A DNA stretch of 64,000 nucleotides from Cyanobium sp. AMD-g (GTDB lineage: Bacteria; Cyanobacteriota; Cyanobacteriia; PCC-6307; Cyanobiaceae). Under the pieces are notes generated by a model, which searched no databases, was not told the origin of the DNA, and saw only the letters and a program-made list of their open reading frames with translations. Both the position numbers and the translations under genes were made by a program. The DNA lies in the NCBI RefSeq assembly GCF_024346395.1, contig NZ_JAGQCW010000004.1, positions 1-64,000 of the forward strand, given 5' to 3'. Positions 54,178 through 61,347 of the stretch are shown piece by piece. Numbering within the stretch: position 1 is the first letter of the stretch; each line of letters starts with the position of its first letter.

Positions 54178-54912
54178 TTGCCAGAGCAGAGCGGGCCGGC
54201 CGGGGCAGACCGGAAACGGCAGCGGCAACGGGTGCGGCGCCACACCCACCGGACCATCCAGGGCAGCCCCCTGCAACGCTTCTGGGCCAACCGCACAGCC
54301 CGCCTGGGGGCCATGGCGTTGGGCAGCATGGCCGTGGTCGCCTGGTTTTTCTCGCCCGCCTGGCAGGGGACCCGGGGTCCGGGGCCAACCTCGGGGAGAG
54401 ACACCGTCACAGCGCCCAAGACGACCACGGGACAAGGAACCCAGGTGATCTCCGCCTTCATCGAGGATCCCTGGCGGAGCCAGTCGGCCCTTCTCCTCTG
54501 GCGGCAGCAACCAGGTGCGTTGCTGGTACTGCAGGGCAACGCCGAGTACCAGGCCATCACCTACAACCACCTCCGCAACCGAAGGCTCTGGCCCCAGGAC
54601 ACCTCGAAAGTGTTGCGCTTGCTTCCCGGTTGCGACACCGTCGGCCAGGTGACCGCCCTGGCCCGAATGCTGGAGACCAGACCCGGACCGGGACAGCTCA
54701 CCTTCGTCACAGCCGAAACCCACATGGCCCGTACCCTGGCCATCGCCCGGATCGTCTTTGCCGGCACCGGCTGGCAGGTGGAGGGCTCTGACGCCGAAAC
54801 CGGTGATCTGCGCCCCGAATCCCAGCTGCGTCTCTGGCGCGACCAGGTGCGCGCCTCCCTCTGGCGACTGACGGCGTGGGATGGCCGCCTGGATGGCAAC
54901 GAATGCCTTTGA
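54178..54912 (+). CDS. YdcF/ElyC-like (DUF218) protein
   Basis: The 244-residue protein has a basic N-terminus, one transmembrane segment near residue 42 (ARLGAMALGSMAVVAWFF) and a DUF218-like domain. The strand QPGALLVLQGNAEYQAITYNHLRN and the later TFVTAETHMARTLAIARIVFAGTGWQVEG match the family's VLGG-like and VTSDYHxxRA-like blocks in altered form. Members are membrane-linked and have been tied to envelope polymer or vancomycin sensitivity functions (SanA, ElyC). It starts with TTG 28 bases after the previous stop. Its end overlaps the next gene by ten bases. Confidence 0.7.
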   Translation: MPEQSGPAGADRKRQRQRVRRHTHRTIQGSPLQRFWANRTARLGAMALGSMAVVAWFFSPAWQGTRGPGPTSGRDTVTAPKTTTGQGTQVISAFIEDPWRSQSALLLWRQQPGALLVLQGNAEYQAITYNHLRNRRLWPQDTSKVLRLLPGCDTVGQVTALARMLETRPGPGQLTFVTAETHMARTLAIARIVFAGTGWQVEGSDAETGDLRPESQLRLWRDQVRASLWRLTAWDGRLDGNECL

Positions 54913-55844
54913 TCTCCCCCTTGGCCCTCCCGGCCCCCGCCCCAATCACGCTCTTCGGAGCCACGACCCCCAGCGGGCAGGCCCTGATGGAGCTGGCCAG
55001 GGGGACCCAGCTGGTGGTGGCCGGCCGACGTCCTCCGCTGCCGCCCGCCTGGGGCGGCGATCCACCTCCCTTTCAGCCTTGCGACCTCGACCATGCCAGC
55101 GGTCCAGGCATGGCCCCGTCCGGGTTGCTGGTGAGCTTTGCCCCCATCTGGTCGTTCGCACCCTGGATGGCCCGTTATGCCAGCAGCGACCCGGCCGGCT
55201 TCGCCTCCCTGCAGGGGGTGATCGCCTGTTCCTCCTCCTCGGTGATCACCAAGCGGTTCGCCGCCAATGGCTTCGACCGAGGTCTGGTGCAACGGCTGCG
55301 CGAGGCAGAGGAGCAGCTGACGCTGACCTGTGCGGCCCACGACCTGCCACTCCGCATCCTGGCGCCCACGCTCATCTATGGCCAGGCCGGCCCCCTGGGC
55401 GATCGCAACCTGAGCAAGCTGCGCCAGCTGCTGCGCCGCCTGCCCCTGCTGCCCCTACCCGGCGAGGGCGGCCTGCGGCAACCCATCCACTGCCGCCAGC
55501 TGGCCGCCGTGGCGCTGCATCTGGCCCACCACCTGCCCTCGTCGGCGGGCGACCCTGCCCAGCCGGTGCACCTGCCCCTCGGAGGCGATGACACCCTGAC
55601 CTACGCCAGCATGTTGCGCCGTCTTCAGGACGCGACTGAGCTGGGCGATCCGGCCCGAGGCTGCCGGCTGCTGGCCCTGCCACCACGTCTCTTTCAGATC
55701 CTGGCCGCACCGCTGCTGCTGCTCTCGCCGAAATTCTTCGAGGCGGTGCTCCGCATGGGCGCCGACCTGGCCGGGTTCACCCCAGCCCATCGCATCCTGG
55801 GGGTACCACCTGAACCCTTTCCCGTGCTGCCGCTGGCACCATGA
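54903..55844 (+). CDS. SDR-like NAD(P)-binding protein with an altered active site
   Basis: The 313-residue protein opens with a Rossmann strand-loop (ITLFGATTPSGQALMELA), as in extended SDR epimerases, and has CSSSSVITKRFA, where a catalytic Ser would lie. In place of the Tyr-x-x-x-Lys motif it has FDRGLVQRLREAEE, so neither Tyr nor Lys is kept at the expected place. RILAPTLIYGQAGPLGDRNLSKL and GLRQPIHCRQLA are usual later SDR motifs. It comes just before the WecA-like gene, the order seen for WbpV-WbpL-type pairs in other bacteria, where the SDR makes the sugar that starts the chain. With this active site it may do different chemistry. Confidence 0.75.
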   Translation: MPLISPLALPAPAPITLFGATTPSGQALMELARGTQLVVAGRRPPLPPAWGGDPPPFQPCDLDHASGPGMAPSGLLVSFAPIWSFAPWMARYASSDPAGFASLQGVIACSSSSVITKRFAANGFDRGLVQRLREAEEQLTLTCAAHDLPLRILAPTLIYGQAGPLGDRNLSKLRQLLRRLPLLPLPGEGGLRQPIHCRQLAAVALHLAHHLPSSAGDPAQPVHLPLGGDDTLTYASMLRRLQDATELGDPARGCRLLALPPRLFQILAAPLLLLSPKFFEAVLRMGADLAGFTPAHRILGVPPEPFPVLPLAP

Positions 55845-56779
55845 GCGCCCTTCACAACACGGCTGTTCTGATGCTGGGCGGGGGCCTGGGGGCGCTGCTC
55901 CTGCACCTGCTGCTGCCGCTGCTGAGGCGTGGGCTGGTCGATCAGCCCAACGCCCGCAGCTCCCACAAGCGGCCAACCCCCCGGGGCGGGGGCCTGGCCT
56001 TTGTCCTGGTCGGCAGTGGGCTGGCTCCCCTGGCCGGCGCAGGCTGGCCGGCCTGGATTCCGATGATCTGCCTGCCGCTGGCCCTCGTGGGTCTGCTGGA
56101 CGACCGCCTTGATCTGCCGGCAGCAGGGCGTTACGGCATCCAGATCGCCACGGCCCTGGCCCTGGTGGCGATCACCCCGCTTCCTCTCGTGTGGTGGCTG
56201 CTGCCCGTGGCCTGGTTCGCCGTCACGGCGGTGATCAATTTCGTCAACTTCAGTGATGGCCTCGATGGACTCGTCGCTGGCTGCGCCTCGGTGCTGCTGA
56301 CCATTGCCGTACTGGCAATGGCGCCGGAGGCGGGCAACGCCCTTCTCCCCCTGCTCGGGGCCCTGTTGAGCTTCCTTGTCTGGAACTGGAGCCCGGCCAG
56401 GGTGTTCATGGGGGACGTGGGCAGCACGTTCCTCGGGGCGGTGATCGCCGGCGTCGTGCTGCAGCAGGGAACGCCGGCCATGGCCCTGGGCCTGCTTCTG
56501 GCGGGATTTCCCTTACTGGGCGACCCCTGCCTCTGCGTTTTGCGCCGCTGGCAGGCAGGACAGCCCATCTTCCAGGCCCATCGGCTGCATCTGTACCAAC
56601 GCCTGCATCAAGCCGGCTGGCCCCACAGCCGGGTGGCCATCCTGTACATCGGTGCCACCGCCCTGCTGGGCGGGGCCCTCCTTCTCCAGGGCCTGGCCCT
56701 GGAGCTCGGCCTGCTGCTGGCGGCACTCGCTGTCGGCCTCTGGCTGGATCGGCACCACGCCATCCCCTTCTCACCCTGA
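55841..56779 (+). CDS. Undecaprenyl-phosphate sugar-1-phosphate transferase (WecA/MraY superfamily)
   Basis: The 312-residue integral membrane protein has about ten hydrophobic helices. Motifs: PNARSSHKRPTPRGGGLAF, GLLDDRLDLPAAGR (DDxxD), NFVNFSDGLDGLVAG, RVFMGDVGSTFLGAV and the loop QAHRLHLYQRLHQAGW (HxHxxQR type). It transfers a sugar-1-phosphate from a UDP-sugar to undecaprenyl phosphate, starting a glycan chain; WbpL/WbcO are the closest type in feel. It overlaps the SDR-like gene as ATGA. Confidence 0.93.
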   Translation: MSALHNTAVLMLGGGLGALLLHLLLPLLRRGLVDQPNARSSHKRPTPRGGGLAFVLVGSGLAPLAGAGWPAWIPMICLPLALVGLLDDRLDLPAAGRYGIQIATALALVAITPLPLVWWLLPVAWFAVTAVINFVNFSDGLDGLVAGCASVLLTIAVLAMAPEAGNALLPLLGALLSFLVWNWSPARVFMGDVGSTFLGAVIAGVVLQQGTPAMALGLLLAGFPLLGDPCLCVLRRWQAGQPIFQAHRLHLYQRLHQAGWPHSRVAILYIGATALLGGALLLQGLALELGLLLAALAVGLWLDRHHAIPFSP

Positions 56780-57077
56780 AATGGCAGTAAAGTGGCAAGT
56801 GGAGTCAAATCCATCCGACGATCCATTCATTCCTTGATCACATCAATGTTGGATGAAAATCTCGACCCCAGCCTTGCTTGCTAGCATCTGTTCCTGATGC
56901 CATGGACTTCCATAGCGGCGACAACCCAGACACTTTCCGACTGTTCAAGGATCCGGGCTCAGCCCTTCATCATTGTTTCAGCAGCTTTCACATCTCGCCC
57001 CCTTTGGTACTGGCTTTGCCTTAGTATCTTCTCAGCAAGTCTTTACCTGATTGATTGATTCTTAGCGATCTGAACGT
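56780..57077. other. Gap upstream of the capD-like gene
   Basis: This 298-base gap is clearly more AT-rich than the genes and probably carries the promoter of the last operon. TAGTAT lies at 57022-57027 and GATT repeats occur at 57049-57060 (GATTGATTGATT). No convincing -35 pairs with it. No coding frame or RNA gene is seen. Confidence 0.5.
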
Positions 57078-59015
57078 TTGATTCCCCAGCTCACCATTCT
57101 TCGCCATGTCCAGAAGCAGCTGCTTGCCCGCAGGCTGCTTCTGGTCGTCTTTGATGGACTGATGATCATTGCGGCCTACCTCGGGGCCTTCATTCTGCGC
57201 TTACCGGATGCCACGTCCCTCAGTGGTTTCCTGCCTTCCACCATCCTGCTTCTGCCCCTGGCCGTGATCACGGGCCTACCCGTTCTGGTGGTCTCCGGTT
57301 GGTACCGGGGGCTCACCCGCTACGCCGGCAGCCATTCCCTCTACGGACTCGTGCCCCGCTCAGGCTCGATGGTGCTGATCCTGCTGCTGATCAGCACCCT
57401 GATCGGGGGGCCCCAACCACCTCGCTCATTCTGGATTCTCTACTGGTTGCTGTTCACCGGTGGCGCCATCGCCAGCCGGATCGTGCTGCGCGACGTCCTG
57501 GTCCATCACCTTGATCAACGGGACAACCACAATCCCGACAACATCCAGGGCGATGCCACCCTGATTTACGGAGCCGGGGCCTCCGGGATGGCTCTGCTGA
57601 TGGCCCTGCGCAACGACCCCCGCTTCCGCATCATCGGATTCCTTGACGACGACGAAGGGATCCAGGGCCGAACGCTGCAGAACATGGGAATCCACACGCC
57701 CGTCAGGCTGCCCCGATTGATCGAACGTCACGGTGTCACCAAGGTCCTGCTGGCCATGCCGGCCATCTCCAGACGTCGCAAGCGGCTGCTTGTTGACCAG
57801 CTCACCCACAGGGGGCTGGAGGTGCTGTCGATTCCCTCCTTGGCTCAGATGGCCAGTGGCCAGAGGATCGTTTCCGACCTGCAGGCGGTGGCGATTGAAG
57901 ATCTGCTGGGCCGAGAGCCCTCCAATCCCGACCCGGTGCTGCTGAAGGCTGGTGTGCAAGGGAAGGTGGTGATGGTGACAGGAGCGGGTGGCTCGATCGG
58001 CAGCGAACTCTGCCGCCAGGTTGTGGCCTTGGGCGCTTCCCGGCTGCTGCTGGTTGAACGCAATGAGTTCGCCCTCTACGCCATAGAGCGCGAGCTGAGA
58101 TCCCACCCCTTCGGGGTGGAACTCCAAGCCGTTCTGGGCGACGCCTGCGATGCGAGTCGCCTCACCCTGCTCTGCCGCCGGCATGCTGTGGACACGATCT
58201 TCCACGCCGCCGCCTACAAGCACGTACCGCTCGTGGAGGCCAATCTCTGCGCCGGAATCGCCAACAACATCGGCGCCACCGAGGCCGTCATCGCCGCCAC
58301 CCTCGCCACAGGGGTCAGCCGGCTCACCCTGATCTCCACTGACAAGGCCGTCCGCCCGACCAATGTCATGGGGGCCAGCAAGCGCATCTGCGAACTGCTT
58401 CTCCAAGCCGCCGCCGCGGAGATCAAAGCGGGCGGACCGATTCTGTCCATGGTTCGGTTCGGCAATGTGCTCGGCTCCTCCGGCTCGGTGATCCCCCTGT
58501 TTCACCAGCAGATCTCAACTGGGGGACCGGTCACTGTCACCCATCCGGCCATCACCCGCTATTTCATGACCATCCCGGAGGCCGTGCAGCTTGTGCTCCA
58601 GTCCACCGGCATGGCGATCGGAGGCGATCTTTTCCTGCTCGACATGGGTGAACCGGTCCGGATCGCCGACCTGGCCAGGCAGATGATCGAACTCTCCGGC
58701 CTACGGGTGCGGGACGAGCACAACAGCGACGGTGACATCGCCATTCAGTACACCGGTCTGCGACCAGGGGAAAAGCTCTACGAAGAACTTTTGATCAGCG
58801 CCGACAACCAGCCCACCCAGCACCCGCTGATCCGTCGGGCGAACGAACCCCATCGCGAAGCAGAACAGTTGCTGCCACTCATTCAGCAACTGCACGAGGC
58901 TCTCGCCAACTGGGACGAAGCAACAACTGGTGCACTGCTGCGCCGACTGGTGCCGGAATACGATCCCTATGAGGAGCTTTCGACCCCCGCCCTCGTCGAC
59001 GCGATGGCCCGATGA
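57078..59015 (+). CDS. FlaA1/CapD/WbpM-type membrane nucleotide-sugar 4,6-dehydratase
   Basis: The 645-residue protein has four N-terminal membrane helices (about residues 15-155), then two Rossmann domains. The first has ATLIYGAGASGMALLMAL. The second has KVVMVTGAGGSIGSELCRQV, FHAAAYKHVPLVE, LISTDKAVRPTNVMGASKRICE, VRFGNVLGSSGSVIPLF and GLRPGEKLYEELL. The catalytic Tyr is replaced by Met in MGASK, as in WbpM. Such enzymes make UDP-4-keto-6-deoxy-GlcNAc, a precursor of QuiNAc, FucNAc or bacillosamine, which could be the first sugar moved by the WecA-like enzyme. The start is TTG and it overlaps the exosortase gene as ATGA. Confidence 0.94.
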   Translation: MIPQLTILRHVQKQLLARRLLLVVFDGLMIIAAYLGAFILRLPDATSLSGFLPSTILLLPLAVITGLPVLVVSGWYRGLTRYAGSHSLYGLVPRSGSMVLILLLISTLIGGPQPPRSFWILYWLLFTGGAIASRIVLRDVLVHHLDQRDNHNPDNIQGDATLIYGAGASGMALLMALRNDPRFRIIGFLDDDEGIQGRTLQNMGIHTPVRLPRLIERHGVTKVLLAMPAISRRRKRLLVDQLTHRGLEVLSIPSLAQMASGQRIVSDLQAVAIEDLLGREPSNPDPVLLKAGVQGKVVMVTGAGGSIGSELCRQVVALGASRLLLVERNEFALYAIERELRSHPFGVELQAVLGDACDASRLTLLCRRHAVDTIFHAAAYKHVPLVEANLCAGIANNIGATEAVIAATLATGVSRLTLISTDKAVRPTNVMGASKRICELLLQAAAAEIKAGGPILSMVRFGNVLGSSGSVIPLFHQQISTGGPVTVTHPAITRYFMTIPEAVQLVLQSTGMAIGGDLFLLDMGEPVRIADLARQMIELSGLRVRDEHNSDGDIAIQYTGLRPGEKLYEELLISADNQPTQHPLIRRANEPHREAEQLLPLIQQLHEALANWDEATTGALLRRLVPEYDPYEELSTPALVDAMAR

Positions 59016-59950
59016 GCAACCTTGTCGTGCGTCTTGCCAACAGGCTTCTGATGAAGCTGCCACCGTCTTGGCGGGCGGCCATTCCAGCCATTCCCCCACC
59101 GACCCCCCGCAATCTCTGGCTTGCCCTTGCCGCCGCCGTGGCGATCCAGAATTCCGCCGTCTTCCAAAGCAGCCAGAGCGAGCACACGACGGTGTTCGCC
59201 GTACTGGTATGGGGAGGGGCCGTGATCTGCATGGAGGATCAGTTTGAAGACCTCAATCCCAGGCCAGCCGCCTGGGGGTTGATCCTCGGCACTCTGCTAC
59301 TGCTCTGGGTCCTGGCCCGATCGGCCGTGATCGTTCACTGGGACGGACTGTTGTTCGCCCTTGCTCCGATCGGCGGCCTTGCCCTGGGGCTGATGGCCGA
59401 AAAGCCGGCCAGGCTTGGCCGCTTCCGCGATCCCCTGCTCTGCCTGATGCTGCTGCCGGGCTTCGCCCTGTTGATGCGAGTTCTGCCGGAAGCCCCCCTC
59501 AGCCTGCTCACCGCTCGGTTGTCCGGCATCTGGCTCAGCATCCTGGGTCTCGACGTGGTCGTGAATTCCCGCAGCGTGCTGCTTCCTGGTGGCGGCGTAC
59601 AGGTGCTTGGCCCCTGCAACGGCCTCGATCTGATGGCCCAGATCCTCTGCGTGGGGGTGATCTTTCTGTTGGCCTTTCCGATTCGCTCCTGGGGCAGTCG
59701 CTGCCTGATGTTTCTGGCGGCTCCGCTGATCGGACTGATCTGCAACACCTTACGCATCGCTCTTCTGGCCATCTTTGCGGGCAATGGCCACTCCAAGGGA
59801 AGCTGGTGGTTTGATTTTTTCCATGAGAGCACTGGATCTCTGGTCTTCTCCGGAGTCGCCGTCCTGATCTTCGGCATGGTCTACATGCGGTTGCTGGAGA
59901 GGGAACTACCGCCCCTCCCCTCGCCGCCATCGCAGGGAGAAGCAACGTGA
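59012..59950 (+). CDS. Cyanoexosortase A-like transpeptidase
   Basis: The 312-residue membrane protein has about eight helices and the exosortase triad. Cys near residue 201 sits in VLGPCNGLDLMAQIL, Arg near 247 in CNTLRIALLAIFAG, and His near 270 in FFHESTGSLVF. Exosortases are thought to cut PEP-CTERM proteins at the membrane and pass them to the surface, usually in genomes that also make exopolysaccharide. The Cys motif is PCNGLD rather than the common CSG form. It lies between the CapD-like gene and its partner gene with four-base overlaps on both sides. No substrate is in the window. Confidence 0.9.
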   Translation: MSNLVVRLANRLLMKLPPSWRAAIPAIPPPTPRNLWLALAAAVAIQNSAVFQSSQSEHTTVFAVLVWGGAVICMEDQFEDLNPRPAAWGLILGTLLLLWVLARSAVIVHWDGLLFALAPIGGLALGLMAEKPARLGRFRDPLLCLMLLPGFALLMRVLPEAPLSLLTARLSGIWLSILGLDVVVNSRSVLLPGGGVQVLGPCNGLDLMAQILCVGVIFLLAFPIRSWGSRCLMFLAAPLIGLICNTLRIALLAIFAGNGHSKGSWWFDFFHESTGSLVFSGVAVLIFGMVYMRLLERELPPLPSPPSQGEAT

Positions 59951-60621
59951 TCACCCCTCCACTCCTGGTGAAGTGGTACGGCACCCTCGCCACTGTGGCG
60001 GCACTGCTCGCCACCCAGGCCATCGTGATGCCACGTTGGCCCTCAACGGCCTCCGACCCCCTGCCGGCTGAGCAGTTGGAGGCTGGGCTGCGTGGGGCGG
60101 GGCTGCTCTCCGGATCGGAGGGGCGCTTGCCAGCCAACCCCTGGCCTGCGAAGCGCAGCCTCGAACTCGCGACATCCGCACCCTTGCGGCTGCCCCTGCG
60201 TGGAGGTTTCGAGCTCACCTTGATGGAGGGCTCCGTGCGCCAGCGGTTCAACTTTCAGGCGAGCAGCATGGGCATGGATCAGCCCAGCCTGAAGCTGACT
60301 CAGCGCCGTTTGAGCGAATCACCGGTGCCCACAGCGACGGGCCTGGCCGAAGATCGTCCGGTTCTGCAGACCTGCCTCGTGCCAGCCCCTGACCTTAACG
60401 ATGCTTTCGGGGTGACACGGGAACAACTCACCGCCATTGCCGACCGTCTGGCCAGCGGCAAGGCCGCCGTTCTCGAGCGGGTGATCGGGCTTCAGCCCAA
60501 TCGCACCTATGACTGCACTCTGATCAATTTGCGTGGGCCGAAAGGGGAGCCACCCTCTGAGCGCCTCTGGAAGCAGATTCTCGACCTGGTCGAGCCAGTG
60601 CTGCGATCCCAGCAGAGCTAA
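59947..60621 (+). CDS. Cyanoexosortase A system-associated protein
   Basis: The 224-residue protein has one N-terminal membrane segment (LVKWYGTLATVAALLATQAIVM), then an extracytoplasmic part of mostly beta-type sequence, RLPLRGGFELTLMEGSVRQRFNFQ. VLQTCLVPAP and NRTYDCTLINLRG hold two cysteines. Its place directly after the exosortase (GTGA overlap) and its layout match the partner protein that accompanies cyanoexosortase A, similar in role to EpsI in other systems. Its biochemical role is not known. Confidence 0.85.
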   Translation: MITPPLLVKWYGTLATVAALLATQAIVMPRWPSTASDPLPAEQLEAGLRGAGLLSGSEGRLPANPWPAKRSLELATSAPLRLPLRGGFELTLMEGSVRQRFNFQASSMGMDQPSLKLTQRRLSESPVPTATGLAEDRPVLQTCLVPAPDLNDAFGVTREQLTAIADRLASGKAAVLERVIGLQPNRTYDCTLINLRGPKGEPPSERLWKQILDLVEPVLRSQQS

Positions 60622-60782
60622 GCCAGTGAACACGGCTCACCCGCTTCCCTTTCACCTCTCCCGACGCAACATTCCATCATCGCCCCCGCAATCTCCACGC
60701 GCCTCCCACCAGAACCTTCCGAGCAGCATCGCCAGATGACCAGGCACACGGCCCAACGCAACAACCCTCAGGTGAACAGCTA

Positions 60783-61334
60783 GTGGTCGGAGCCCTGAGG
60801 CGGTTTCTGCAAAGCCTGGGGGCGCCTGAGCGGCTTGAGCAGCCGATCCTTGATCGCTCGTTACCTTGCAGCTGGGTGCTCAGCAATCGACTTGCGGTTG
60901 GTCCGATGCCGCGCGGAGACAGACACTGGCAACAACTGGAGCAGGCCGGTGTTCGCAGTCGCTTCAGCTGTTGTTACCCAGACGAGGAAACCGGGCTGAT
61001 CCTGCCGCCGGGATGGTCCAGTGACAGGGTCTCCCTGCCAGATCACCGGGAACAGGAGCCGATGCAGGCAGCCAGGCTTTCCCTGGCCCTGGAGAGGGCG
61101 GAAGCACTGGTGGTTGACGCCGCCCCGGTCTACCTGCACTGCATGGCGGGCTTTGAACGCTCCCCGCTGTTAGCCGTTGGACTGACGGCCCGGCTGCGTG
61201 GCATTGACATGCTGGCCGCCTTGGCCTGGGTGAGACGCTGTCATCCGATGGCCATGCCCATCTACTCCCACTTGGTGTTGCTGGAGGGAATTCTGTCCAA
61301 CAAACCAGGAACCATGCCAACCCGTGGAGACTGA
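60783..61334 (+). CDS. Dual-specificity/tyrosine phosphatase-like protein
   Basis: The 183-residue protein has the P-loop HCMAGFERS (HCxxGxxRS) at about residues 119-127, so it should form a phosphocysteine intermediate. The upstream LPCSWVLSNRLAVGPMP and the predicted general acid Asp in SLPDHREQE fit the cysteine-phosphatase fold. The start is GTG, directly after an in-frame stop. It is convergent with the Wzc-like kinase nine bases away, so that protein is the natural substrate (inference). It is not a low-molecular-weight (Wzb) phosphatase. Confidence 0.85.
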   Translation: MVGALRRFLQSLGAPERLEQPILDRSLPCSWVLSNRLAVGPMPRGDRHWQQLEQAGVRSRFSCCYPDEETGLILPPGWSSDRVSLPDHREQEPMQAARLSLALERAEALVVDAAPVYLHCMAGFERSPLLAVGLTARLRGIDMLAALAWVRRCHPMAMPIYSHLVLLEGILSNKPGTMPTRGD

Positions 61335-61347
61335 GCCTGACGCTCAG
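61331..61347. terminator. Small hairpin between phosphatase and kinase genes
   Basis: CTGAGC pairs with GCTCAG around CTGAC. The hairpin contains the stop codons of both convergent genes. It has no T run, so it is at most a weak bidirectional terminator. Confidence 0.3.
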
